Of a stretch of DNA of 64,000 bases, positions 55,154 through 64,000 are shown in pieces. A program made the translations under genes and the position numbers. Every line of letters starts with the position of its first letter. Positions within the stretch are counted from its first letter, which is position 1. Origin of the DNA: Bradyrhizobium roseum (GTDB taxonomy: Bacteria > Pseudomonadota > Alphaproteobacteria > Rhizobiales > Xanthobacteraceae); NCBI RefSeq assembly GCF_030413175.1, contig NZ_CP129212.1, positions 7,215,001 through 7,279,000 on the forward strand, given 5' to 3'. The notes below the pieces were generated by a model. It made no database searches. It was not told the origin of the DNA and was given only the letters and a program-made list of their open reading frames with translations.

Positions 55154-56542
55154 TCAATGCAGCGAAGCTACGGGAGCCTCGCCATCGGCTCCTGTGTCCG
55201 CAATCCGCCAGGTATCGGGGGTCGGCTGGCGATGATCCTCGTGGTCGGCAATAACGAGGTTGGCGATGTTAAAGATCAGATCGCGGGTACCGCGATAGCC
55301 GACCGAGAGTTGATGTCCCGCGCCCACCCGGTCGAACATCGGAAACCCCGCGCGGTGGAACGGAATCTTCAACCGTTCCGCAGCCTGGCGGCCGTGCGAG
55401 TGGGTGATGAGCAGATCGCAGCCGCGGTCTTTGGCGAGGTTTTCGAGATCTTCGAGATCGCCGATCAGCACTTCCTCGATCTTGACCCGTTCCAGCACCG
55501 GCGACTGGGTTGTCGTCACCGCCACCGTCACCTTGGCCCCCATCTCGTGCAGCATGCTCGATAGATCGAACAGGAGATCCGGCTCCGCGCCGATCGCCAG
55601 CTTCCGGCCGCCGATATGGAAATGCGCATCGAGCATCGCGTCGGCCAGTTGTCCGCGCTGGCGCCGGTATTTCGACGGCACCGGCCGGCCGCTGATTTCG
55701 CTCAGAAACACGATGAACTCGTCATTGGGACCGAGGCCACAGAGGCGCTCAAAGACCCTGAACGGCGCTCCGGTCTTCTTCTCCATCGCTTCGGCGGCGG
55801 GCCGCATCTGCGCGCCGATCGCGATGGTCCAGGCCGCCTGGCCCATCGCCGCCACTTCGTCGACGCTGATGCCGCCGATCGTCGTCGGCACGAACTCGTC
55901 AGGAATATGCCCGTCGAGCGAACCGGCGAGATCGGGGAGGAACGAAGGTTCGAGCGCGAAATCCTCCATGATCGTCCTGATCTCATCGATGTCGCCCGGC
56001 GTGAGATGACAGCCGGGGAGCACATTGACGCGGCTGGGATCGCGGCGGGCAGCGGTCGTCGGCGCCTCCACCAGCACCTCCACCATGCGCGCCACCGTCT
56101 TCTCCCAGCCGTCCTGGAACGCATCCTTGAAATCGGGTGTCGCGACATAGACCATCGGGAGTGAGGCGAGCTCCGGATGCTTTTGCCGGATCAGCCTGAT
56201 GTAACCCTCGACATCGTCCCCCTTGGTTTCCGTGACCCCGGTCGAGCAGATCCCGATAATCTCCGGCTTGGTCCGCTTGTGGATGTTGAGAATAGCCTGC
56301 TCGACATTCTCATAACCGCCGAGCACGGTCGCGACTTCACTCATCGCCGTCGTCTGCAGCGGCACGGCTTCCTTGAAATGCCGCACGAACAGGGTCAGTC
56401 CGAACGAAGTGCAACCTTGCGACCCGTGCAGCAGCGGCATCGATCCGCGCAGTCCGAGGAAAGCGAATGCCCCGCCGATCGGCTGGCTCATCTTGAGCGG
56501 GTTGACGGCGCAGGCCTTCTTTCCGACGGTGACGATCGCCAT
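55154..56542 (-). CDS. nifN: NifN, FeMo-co scaffold subunit
   Basis: 462 aa with the NifN start (NPLKMSQPIGGAFAFLGLRGSMPLLHGSQGC), which includes cluster Cys. It forms the NifEN scaffold where the cofactor matures. It lies 9 bp after nifE. Confidence 0.97.
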   Translation of the reverse strand: MAIVTVGKKACAVNPLKMSQPIGGAFAFLGLRGSMPLLHGSQGCTSFGLTLFVRHFKEAVPLQTTAMSEVATVLGGYENVEQAILNIHKRTKPEIIGICSTGVTETKGDDVEGYIRLIRQKHPELASLPMVYVATPDFKDAFQDGWEKTVARMVEVLVEAPTTAARRDPSRVNVLPGCHLTPGDIDEIRTIMEDFALEPSFLPDLAGSLDGHIPDEFVPTTIGGISVDEVAAMGQAAWTIAIGAQMRPAAEAMEKKTGAPFRVFERLCGLGPNDEFIVFLSEISGRPVPSKYRRQRGQLADAMLDAHFHIGGRKLAIGAEPDLLFDLSSMLHEMGAKVTVAVTTTQSPVLERVKIEEVLIGDLEDLENLAKDRGCDLLITHSHGRQAAERLKIPFHRAGFPMFDRVGAGHQLSVGYRGTRDLIFNIANLVIADHEDHRQPTPDTWRIADTGADGEAPVASLH

Positions 56543-56551
56543 GGCGCGGCC

Positions 56552-58237
56552 CTACTCTGCGGCCTGCAGGACAGGCGCGACCGGTTCTGCCGCTGCCGTC
56601 GCCGCAGCCAGGATATCCTCGATCCGGACGGAGCACGCCCCGCAGCCGCCGGAAGCATTGGTGTGCTGCTTCACTCCCTCCGTCGTCGTCAAACCATGCG
56701 CGGCGATCGCATCCTCGATGGTCCCGAGGTCGACCGTCTTGCAATGGCAGATCTTCCTGGCGCGGCGGGCGTTTTCTGCAGCCACCGGATCGGCGGCCAG
56801 CGCGGCCGCCTCGGCGTCCATTTGCGCCATCGCCTTGGCCTGCCAGCTCTTCGCGCCAGTCTCCCAGGGCGCTGGTTGCCGGAGCTGCTCCCACACCGGA
56901 TTATAAAGCGCCTTGTCGATTTCCTCGACCAGCTTCACCATGCCGACATAGCCCATATAGGCATGGCTGCGCTCCTGGTTGATATCGAGCCAGGGCATGC
57001 CTGCCTTCAGGGCGACGAATTGCGACTTGCCGCCCGAGAGCATGATGTCGGCCTTGGCATCCTTCATCATCTTGTACATTTCGCGCGGCGTCATATCGTC
57101 GATCATGTGGGCGTCCTGGCCCATCAGCTCCTTGATCCGCTCCTTGTCCTCCCTGGTCGATTTCTTGACGCTGGTCCCGACCAGTTCGAGCCCGGCTTCC
57201 TGCAAGGCTGCCACCACCGACCACGACTTGACGCCGCCGGTGATCAGCAGAACTTTCTTGCCCTTGAAGCGCGGCTTGTAGGGTTCGATGGCGGCCCAGG
57301 CCTTGGCCTCCTCGCGCGCGATCACCGCTTCCGTTCTCGCCATCAGCTCGTCAGGCGCACCGCGTTCGATCAGCATCCGCGCGATTTCCCGCAGCGAATC
57401 GCTGGAATCCTCGATGCCGTAGAACGAGCCTTCGAAGAACGGAATGCCGTAGCGCTCCTCCATCTTGCGGGCCACGTTGATCATGGCCTTGGAGCACACC
57501 ATCATCGCCGCGCGCGCACGATGCGAATAGGCTACCTCGCGATATTTGCCATCGCCCGAGATGCAGGACAGGATCCGGATGCCGAGTTCATCGAGCAGCG
57601 GCTTCACCTGCCACAATTCGCCGGAAAGATTGTATTCGCCGATGATGTTGAGGTCATAGGGCGTGGTGAAATCCGGCTCCTGCGTGCCGATCACATGTTC
57701 GAGCAGGGCTTCGCCGGCCAGCTTGTTGCCGAGATTCTTCGGTCCGACGAAGCCGGGCGAATTGACCGGGATGACCGGCTTGCCGAATTTCTGGCTGGCC
57801 GCCTTGCAGACCGCGTTGATGTCATCGCCGATCATGGCGGGAACGCAGGTCTGATAGACAAAGACGGCCGGCGGATCGTACTTCTCGATGATTTCCTTGA
57901 CCGCCTTGTAAAGCCGCTTCTCGCCGCCGAACACGACGTCGGTCTCGTTGATGTCGGTGGTGAATCCCGTGCGCCAGAGGTTGGAGCCGGACGACCTGGC
58001 GCCGCGGTTGTCCCAAGAGTTTCCTTCGCAGGCGATCGGGCCATGAACGAGATGGGCGACATCGGTCAGGGGCTGCAGCGCAATCTTGGCACCGTCAAAG
58101 GCGCAGCCGCCGGCGGCGCCGCCGGGCTGCAGCTGCTTGGTGCAGCCCTTCTTTCGTTCGGCCTCGGATTTATTGCCGTTCTTGCCGCAGCCCGGCTCGT
58201 TGAAGACATCCTGGATTGTTGCCGACAGCGAACTCAT
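56552..58237 (-). CDS. nifE: NifE with C-terminal Bfd-like [2Fe-2S] domain
   Basis: 561 aa from the ATG at 58237 (AAGGAGAG upstream), longer than a core NifE (about 470). The normal part has HGPIACEGNSWDNRG. The last about 60 residues carry CHC...CGAC, a Bfd-like motif, following a linker. The extension may deliver electrons or Fe to NifEN, which is inference. Extended NifE of this type occurs in bradyrhizobia. Confidence 0.96.
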   Translation of the reverse strand: MSSLSATIQDVFNEPGCGKNGNKSEAERKKGCTKQLQPGGAAGGCAFDGAKIALQPLTDVAHLVHGPIACEGNSWDNRGARSSGSNLWRTGFTTDINETDVVFGGEKRLYKAVKEIIEKYDPPAVFVYQTCVPAMIGDDINAVCKAASQKFGKPVIPVNSPGFVGPKNLGNKLAGEALLEHVIGTQEPDFTTPYDLNIIGEYNLSGELWQVKPLLDELGIRILSCISGDGKYREVAYSHRARAAMMVCSKAMINVARKMEERYGIPFFEGSFYGIEDSSDSLREIARMLIERGAPDELMARTEAVIAREEAKAWAAIEPYKPRFKGKKVLLITGGVKSWSVVAALQEAGLELVGTSVKKSTREDKERIKELMGQDAHMIDDMTPREMYKMMKDAKADIMLSGGKSQFVALKAGMPWLDINQERSHAYMGYVGMVKLVEEIDKALYNPVWEQLRQPAPWETGAKSWQAKAMAQMDAEAAALAADPVAAENARRARKICHCKTVDLGTIEDAIAAHGLTTTEGVKQHTNASGGCGACSVRIEDILAAATAAAEPVAPVLQAAE

Positions 58238-58364
58238 TTGTCTCTCCTTTTGACAGACCGACTTGCCCAAGGACCGAAAGCGACTCTTTGCCTTCGGTAG
58301 ATCCACCCCGCCGCGCGTCCCGAGATCCGAAGTGCGGCGGCGAGGCAGTTGTTCCGACCATCCC

Positions 58365-59924
58365 TTAGCGGATGATGTCGAAGCTGAAGTCGGTCTTCGC
58401 AGGAACGTTGGTGTTGCGGTCGATTTCGTCGAAGATCTTGTCGAGGATCCACACCAGCACGTTCATCCCGCCCTGATAGCCCCAGACCGGATAGCGGTGA
58501 TGATGATGGCGATCGAAAATCGGGAAGCCGATCCGGATCAGCGGCGTGCCGGTGTCGCGTTCCAGGTACTTGCCGTAGGTGTTGCCGATCACGAAGTCGA
58601 CCGGCTCGGTGAACAGCAGCGAACGCATATGCCAGAGGTCCTTGCCCGGATAGACGTGGCAATTCTGGCCGAACGGCGAGCTGTCGAACACCGCCTGGAC
58701 TTTTTCAGCCCATTGCTTGGTACCGTTGGTCGCCAGCACATGCGTAGGCTCGGCGCCGAGTTCGAGCAGGAATGCCGCGAGCCCGATGCAGAGGTCCGGA
58801 TCGCCATAGATCGCGAACTTCTTGCCGTGAATATGCGCGCTCGAATCCGCCATGGCGTCGACCAGCCGGCCGCGTTCGCGCGCCAGTTCCTCCGGGATCG
58901 CCTTGCCGGAAATCCGAGACAGCGCCATGATGAATTCGTCGGTCGCCGTCACCCCGATCGGGTGATTGAACGACACCACTTCCTGGCCGTGGGCGGCGAT
59001 CAGCGGCAGCGTCTTCTCGGTGGAATAATGCTGCATCGAGATCGTCGCCTTGGCGTGGATCGCGTTGGCCGCATCCTCCAGCGTAGTTCCGCCGTCATAC
59101 ATGCGGAATTCGCCATCGGTCGGCGTGTCGAACACGTCGCTGTTGTCGGCGAGAATGGTGTACTCGATCCCCATCGTCTCGAAGATGCGCTTGACCTCGC
59201 GGGTATTGCCGACGGTGTAGCCGTCGAATCCACCGATGAAGTTGATCTTCTCGTTCGGCTGCCGTTCCAGCTTGGGTGCCGTTCCGGCCTTGCCGTCCCA
59301 GAAATGCTCGATGATGCCCTTCAGGGCGTTATCGTAGCCGGTGACGTGGCTTCCGACGAAAGCGGGCGTATGCGCGAACGGGACGTCGTACTCATTGGGG
59401 ACGGACCCCTTCTCCTTCGCCGTCTTGATGAAGGCGTTGAGGTCGTCGCCGATGACCTCCGCCATGCAGGTGGTGGAGACGGCGATCATCTTGGGCTTGT
59501 ACATGCTGTAGGTGTTGGCGAGGCCATCGATCATGTTGTTGAGGCCGCCGAACACCGCGGCGTCCTCCGTCATCGACGACGACACGCAGGAGCTCGGCTC
59601 CTTGAAATGCCGCGACAAATGGCTGCGATAATAGGCGACGCAGCCCTGCGATCCGTGGACGAAGGGGATGGTGCCTTCGAAACCCACGGCGGCGAATACC
59701 GCGCCGAGCGGCTGGCAGGCCTTGGCGGGGTTCACGGTAAGCGCTTCCCGCGCAAAATTCTTCTCGCGATATTCGGGGGTCTTGGCCCACTCGCGAATGC
59801 GCTCCACTTCCGCGGGATCGCGCGGGTTCTCGAACATCTTCTTCTTGTTCGCCAGCATCTGCTGGTATTCCGGGCCTCGGAACAGCTCGAAGTGATCGAG
59901 CACGTGGTCTGCATTCTGCGTCAT
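58365..59924 (-). CDS. nifK: Nitrogenase MoFe protein beta subunit NifK
   Basis: 519 aa. P-cluster ligand Cys regions are visible ([21 protein letters not shown] and [13 protein letters not shown]). It is the beta subunit of the alpha2-beta2 dinitrogenase. A 127-bp gap separates it from nifE. Confidence 0.98.
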   Translation of the reverse strand: MTQNADHVLDHFELFRGPEYQQMLANKKKMFENPRDPAEVERIREWAKTPEYREKNFAREALTVNPAKACQPLGAVFAAVGFEGTIPFVHGSQGCVAYYRSHLSRHFKEPSSCVSSSMTEDAAVFGGLNNMIDGLANTYSMYKPKMIAVSTTCMAEVIGDDLNAFIKTAKEKGSVPNEYDVPFAHTPAFVGSHVTGYDNALKGIIEHFWDGKAGTAPKLERQPNEKINFIGGFDGYTVGNTREVKRIFETMGIEYTILADNSDVFDTPTDGEFRMYDGGTTLEDAANAIHAKATISMQHYSTEKTLPLIAAHGQEVVSFNHPIGVTATDEFIMALSRISGKAIPEELARERGRLVDAMADSSAHIHGKKFAIYGDPDLCIGLAAFLLELGAEPTHVLATNGTKQWAEKVQAVFDSSPFGQNCHVYPGKDLWHMRSLLFTEPVDFVIGNTYGKYLERDTGTPLIRIGFPIFDRHHHHRYPVWGYQGGMNVLVWILDKIFDEIDRNTNVPAKTDFSFDIIR

Positions 59925-59977
59925 GGTGGCACCCTTTCCAAAATTCGTGTGTCGATCCTTGTGTCGATCCTTGGCTC

Positions 59978-60006
59978 GCCGGCTCTCCCGATCGGGGAGA
60001 GCCGGC
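59978..60006 (-). other. Hairpin between nifD and nifK
   Basis: 12-bp perfect stem GCCGGCTCTCCC/GGGAGAGCCGGC with a 5-nt loop, in the short nifD-nifK gap. It may stabilise or process the message. A tandem 12-bp repeat (GTGTCGATCCTT x2) lies at 59949-59972. Confidence 0.6.
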
Positions 60007-60015
60007 GCAAGCCGG

Positions 60016-61518
60016 TTACTCCGCCGCCATCAGCGCGGGCTTCGGCGCGGCCTTCCAGGGCGGCGTGGCCTTCTTCCAGATCGGCGAGTTGATGGCCATG
60101 TCCATGTCACGGGCGAAGATCGCGAAGCCGTCATAGCCGTGGTAGGGGCCGGAGTAGTCCCAGGAGTGCATCTGCCGGAACGGCACTCCCATCTTCTGGA
60201 ACACGTACTTCTCCTTGATGCCCGAACCAACCAGGTCCGGCTGCACCTTCTCGACGAACTTCTCGAACTCGTATCCGGTCACGTCGTCATAGATCAGCGT
60301 GCCGTCCTTGACGTAGTGCTGGGCGGTGCGCTGATAGTCGTCGTTGTGGCCGAACTCGTAGCCGGTGCCGACCACTTCCATGCCGAGGTCTTCGTAAGCG
60401 CCGATCACGTGGCGCGGCCGGAGTCCGCCGACGAACAGCATCACGGTCTTGCCTTCGAGGCGCGGCCGGTACCGTGCGATCACCGCATCCATCAGCGGCT
60501 GATACTTGGCGATGACGCGCTCGGCGCCTTCCTTGATCTTGTCGTCGAAGAAGCCGGCGATCTTGCGCAGCGACTCCGCGATCTTGCTTGGTCCGAAGAA
60601 GTTGTACTCGCACCACGGAATACCGTACTTCTCTTCCATGTGGCGCGAGATGTAGTTCATCGAGCGGTAGCAGTGCAGCACGTTGAGCTTGGCCTTCGGT
60701 GTCGCTTCCAGCTCGGCGAGCGAGCCGTCGCCGGACCACTGGGCGATCACGCGCAGGCCCATCTCCTCGAGCAGGATGCGGGACGACCAGGCGTCACCAC
60801 CGATATTGTAATCGCCGATGATCGCCACGTCGTACGGCGTGGGCTCGAATTTCGGCGGCGCATCCGGCGCGATCTTGTCGAACACCCAGTCGCGGATCGA
60901 GTCGTTGGCGATGTGGTGGCCGAGCGATTGCGATACGCCGCGGAAGCCTTCGCAGCGGACCGGGACGATGGTCTTGCCTTCGTACTCCTTCGATTTCTGC
61001 TTGGACACCGCCTCGATGTCGTCGCCGATCAGTCCGATCGGGCATTCCGACTGCACGGTGATGCCGTTATTGAGCGGGAACAGCTCCTGGATTTCGTCCA
61101 TGATCTTGGCGAGCTTCTTGTCGCCGCCGAACACGATGTCCTTTTCCTGGAAATCCGAGGTGAACTGCATGGTCACGAAGGTGTCGATCCCGGTCGTGCC
61201 GATGTAGTAGTTGCGGCGCGCCGCCCAGGAGTATTGGCCGCAACCCACCGGGCCGTGGCTGATATGGATCATGTCCTTGATCGGGCCCCACACCACGCCC
61301 TTGGAGCCGGCATAGGCGCAGCCGCGGATCGTCATCACGCCGGGAACCGACTTGATGTTCGACTTCACGCCGCAGTCCGATTTGCCGGCTTCATGCACGT
61401 TGAGATGCTTGGCGCGGCGCTTGGCGGTCTTCTCCGGATAGACCTTCAATACTTCTTCGATCAGTTCCTTGTTGCGAGCCTTGATCTCTGCAACGCTCTG
61501 CGTCTGGGCTAAACTCAT
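60016..61518 (-). CDS. nifD: Nitrogenase MoFe protein alpha subunit NifD
   Basis: 500 aa. FeMo-co ligand regions are visible: Cys in [11 protein letters not shown] and His in [14 protein letters not shown]-cluster Cys regions include GCAYAGSKG and [11 protein letters not shown]. With NifK it is the catalytic component. Confidence 0.98.
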   Translation of the reverse strand: MSLAQTQSVAEIKARNKELIEEVLKVYPEKTAKRRAKHLNVHEAGKSDCGVKSNIKSVPGVMTIRGCAYAGSKGVVWGPIKDMIHISHGPVGCGQYSWAARRNYYIGTTGIDTFVTMQFTSDFQEKDIVFGGDKKLAKIMDEIQELFPLNNGITVQSECPIGLIGDDIEAVSKQKSKEYEGKTIVPVRCEGFRGVSQSLGHHIANDSIRDWVFDKIAPDAPPKFEPTPYDVAIIGDYNIGGDAWSSRILLEEMGLRVIAQWSGDGSLAELEATPKAKLNVLHCYRSMNYISRHMEEKYGIPWCEYNFFGPSKIAESLRKIAGFFDDKIKEGAERVIAKYQPLMDAVIARYRPRLEGKTVMLFVGGLRPRHVIGAYEDLGMEVVGTGYEFGHNDDYQRTAQHYVKDGTLIYDDVTGYEFEKFVEKVQPDLVGSGIKEKYVFQKMGVPFRQMHSWDYSGPYHGYDGFAIFARDMDMAINSPIWKKATPPWKAAPKPALMAAE

Positions 61519-61560
61519 TTCGGTTTTCCTCGCGTTGTCTGTTTGCGATGCTTGGGTCCG

Positions 61561-61578
61561 GTCCCTCGCAGGAGGGAC
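61561..61578 (-). other. Hairpin between nifH copy 2 and nifD
   Basis: GTCCCTC-GCAG-GAGGGAC, 7-bp stem with 4-nt loop, in the nifH-nifD gap. Such structures in other nifHDK operons are linked to higher nifH transcript levels. Confidence 0.55.
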
Positions 61579-61599
61579 AGGACAATGGCGATTGGCGAA

Positions 61600-62626
<1,027 letters not shown>

Positions 62627-62657
62627 TCAGCAACCATCGCCTTGCACAAGCATGGTT

Positions 62658-62673
62658 TGCAACGACTGTGCCA
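62658..62673 (-). promoter_or_regulatory. Sigma-54 promoter of nifHDKENX
   Basis: Minus-strand TGGCACAGTCGTTGCA: perfect -24/-12, about 155 bp before nifH, the same spacing as for copy 1. Confidence 0.88.
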
Positions 62674-62742
62674 GCGCCCGTCGGCGACGGAATTTTCATT
62701 GATTCTAAATACATACCGGGGCCGCACAGGCGGCGGCAGACT

Positions 62743-62758
62743 TGTTGTAAACCCGACA
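62743..62758. promoter_or_regulatory. NifA upstream activator sequence 1 (nifH copy 2)
   Basis: TGT-N10-ACA about 70 bp upstream of the -24 element. Confidence 0.7.
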
Positions 62759-62792
62759 TCGCTGCGCTTCACCTGACGTCGGAAGCCGTGGC

Positions 62793-62808
62793 TGTCTCAA
62801 ACGAAACA
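62793..62808. promoter_or_regulatory. NifA upstream activator sequence 2 (nifH copy 2)
   Basis: A second TGT-N10-ACA, 50 bp from the first; also about 75 bp before the divergent sigma-54-like element. Confidence 0.65.
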
Positions 62809-62879
62809 AGTATGCGGTCTGCCGGCACCGTAATGAGCGCCCCTCGCGCCAAAGCGGACGTCCGCACCATGCGGCACCG

Positions 62880-62895
62880 CGGTACGACGTTTGCT
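62880..62895 (+). promoter_or_regulatory. Candidate sigma-54 promoter of receiver-like gene 2
   Basis: GG at 62881-62882 and GC at 62893-62894. CGGTAC...TTGCT is good in the -12 half and has two -24 differences. Confidence 0.45.
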
Positions 62896-62928
62896 TGGGA
62901 GAACCAAACCAGGTCAGCGAGGACGAAG

Positions 62929-63372
62929 ATGCCGATCGATTTGAAGCCTTTGCTCCCGGAGCAAGACGACATCATTTTCGTGGTGGAAGACGATGAGGTC
63001 ATTCGCTCGGCGCTGCACTTCATCCTGGATGACCGGAACGAGACTCACTCATTTGCGAGCCTTGACCAGGCCATTGCCAAGGCCGCGAGCAGGAATCCGA
63101 ATGCGATCCTGCTTGGGATCGGTATGGTGCAGCACAACGGAGAACGAGTTTTGGCCGAGATCGTCATGCGGTTGCCCGGCACAAGGATCCTGATCGTGGC
63201 CGATTCCGTCAATGACCCCATCGCCGTTGCGAGCCTGAAATGGGGGGCTCACGACGTGCTCGGAAAGCCCATCAGCTTCGATTCCGTCCGCCGCAAGGTC
63301 GATGCCTTGCTCGGACCTCAAGAGCTCTCACCGACCTTGCTGGGATTGCTGCCGTTGTCGGCTGCATGGTGA
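62929..63372 (+). CDS. Degenerate response-regulator receiver protein (copy 2)
   Basis: 147-aa stand-alone CheY-like domain, ATG at 62929. Acidic residues VVEDDE and Lys in LGKPI are kept, but the phospho-acceptor Asp is Gly (AILLGIGMV). It is homologous, by clear motif order, to the protein at 24747 but much more diverged than the nifH copies. It is divergent from nifHDKENX, and sufE follows 57 bp later. Function unknown. Confidence 0.8.
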   Translation: MPIDLKPLLPEQDDIIFVVEDDEVIRSALHFILDDRNETHSFASLDQAIAKAASRNPNAILLGIGMVQHNGERVLAEIVMRLPGTRILIVADSVNDPIAVASLKWGAHDVLGKPISFDSVRRKVDALLGPQELSPTLLGLLPLSAAW

Positions 63373-63428
63373 AAACGCACAGGCGCAGGCAAGGACGCAG
63401 TACGACAAACAACAGAGGTCGCGACCCC

Positions 63429-63905
63429 ATGGACCACTCATCTACTGATATTCCGCCGATCGATGACATCATCGACAACTTCGCATTGCTGGACGAGTGG
63501 GACGACCGATATCGCTACGTCATCGAACTCGGCCGCGGCATGAGCCCGCTGCCCGAGCTCGACCGCACCGAGGCGAACAAGGTTCAGGGTTGCGCAAGCC
63601 AGGTATGGTTGGCAACGGCGATGGGTTTCGATGACGACCGACCTGTGCTCACCTTCCGCGGCGACAGCGATGCTCACATCGTCCGTGGACTGGTGGCGAT
63701 CCTGCTCGCGACCGTCTCCGGCAGGCAGGCCACCGAGATCCTGGCGACTGACCCGATTGCCCTGTTCGATCGTCTGGGACTGCGCGAACACCTGACGCCG
63801 CAGCGTTCGAACGGGTTTCGGTCCATGGTCGAGCGCATCCGCGCCGACGCCCGGCAGGCGCTGTCAGATGCCCCTCCGGCCAATCGGCTTCGGGCGGTCA
63901 GCTGA
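63429..63905 (+). CDS. sufE: SufE sulfur-acceptor protein
   Basis: 158 aa. The signature VQGCASQVW contains the sulfur-acceptor Cys55. SufE takes persulfide from a cysteine desulfurase for Fe-S assembly. GAGG upstream. It is probably transcribed with receiver gene 2. Confidence 0.9.
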   Translation: MDHSSTDIPPIDDIIDNFALLDEWDDRYRYVIELGRGMSPLPELDRTEANKVQGCASQVWLATAMGFDDDRPVLTFRGDSDAHIVRGLVAILLATVSGRQATEILATDPIALFDRLGLREHLTPQRSNGFRSMVERIRADARQALSDAPPANRLRAVS

Positions 63906-64000
63906 CCCCTCGCGGCGCGGCCCTCACCATCTCCCGGCCCCGCATGATGACGACGGCCGCACGGTTGAAAAATTCGACCGTGTAGTAGATTTCTCCCAGA
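63898..64000 (-). CDS. Partial hypothetical gene (3' end only)
   Basis: A minus-strand frame without stops enters from the window edge and ends at 63898, giving LGEIYYTVEFFNRAAVVI and an MRGREMVRAAPRG tail. It overlaps sufE by 8 bp in convergent direction. Coding-like composition; too short to identify. Confidence 0.4.
   Translation of the reverse strand, partial: LGEIYYTVEFFNRAAVVIMRGREMVRAAPRGVS

Noticed and set aside
56177..58300. A 707-aa open frame on the plus strand opposite nifE/nifN
   Set aside because: It is an antisense shadow of the high-GC nifE coding sequence, His/Asp/Arg-rich with no start context or motif.

Overview
This is a high-GC alphaproteobacterial chromosome segment. 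It carries one large, almost continuous nitrogen-fixation (nif/fix) island of about 54 kb (roughly 10-64 kb), with ordinary housekeeping genes at its left edge. Gene content and style suggest a Bradyrhizobium/Rhodopseudomonas-type diazotroph: fixABCX beside nifW-cysE-nifV, a NifE with a C-terminal Bfd-like domain, NifO, an Irr-type Fur regulator, duplicated nifH, and many small nif-linked proteins. Species assignment is inference. No nod genes, IS elements, phage or CRISPR were seen.

Left flank (1-9.2 kb): a PAS-GGDEF-EAL protein, a cyclic-nucleotide-binding patatin phospholipase, an LLM flavin oxidoreductase, YccF, a universal stress protein, tRNA-Arg(CCG), an unknown protein, YgfZ and an ABM-fold monooxygenase.

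9.2-24.7 kb: molybdenum uptake (modD divergent from modABC, with ModC fused to a second domain), ahpCD, a Bfd-like protein, fixABCX (electron bifurcation to nitrogenase), nifW-cysE-nifV (homocitrate and cysteine supply), an Irr-like regulator, nifQ and a first nifH. 24.7-30 kb: a degenerate receiver protein, nifO, a SagB-like dehydrogenase and a rhodanese-ankyrin protein, facing a bolA-grxD-[2Fe-2S] ferredoxin operon. 29-38.6 kb: a region rich in unassigned small proteins, with YqeB, TPR, SufT, a Cys-less dienelactone hydrolase, truncated haemoglobin, Rieske ferredoxin, GST, [2Fe-2S] ferredoxin and a Lys-less DegT protein. 38.6-48.2 kb: nifZ x2, LRV protein, TPR, IscA-like, fdxN, nifB, then SIR2-like, nifT, nifS, a NifU reduced to its Nfu domain, IscA and an AAA ATPase. 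48.4-53.7 kb: more unknowns, a Rieske ferredoxin, an amine-oxidase-like flavoprotein, a sulfurtransferase and HspQ. 53.7-64 kb: fdxB, nifX-associated genes, nifX, nifN, nifE, nifK, nifD, a second nifH, a second degenerate receiver, and sufE.

Regulation: searching by eye for TGT-N10-ACA (NifA upstream activator) and GG-N10-GC (sigma-54 -24/-12) shows candidate paired sites before modABC, ahpCD, nifV, both nifH genes, bolA, yqeB, GST, nifB and a 203-aa unknown. Matches with one element missing occur before fixA and the AAA gene. This suggests that metal supply, peroxide defence, Fe-S assembly and nitrogenase are co-induced by NifA and RpoN. No nifA or rpoN gene lies in the window. The most unusual structure is a twice-present module: a near-identical nifH divergent from a receiver-like protein that has lost its phospho-acceptor Asp.
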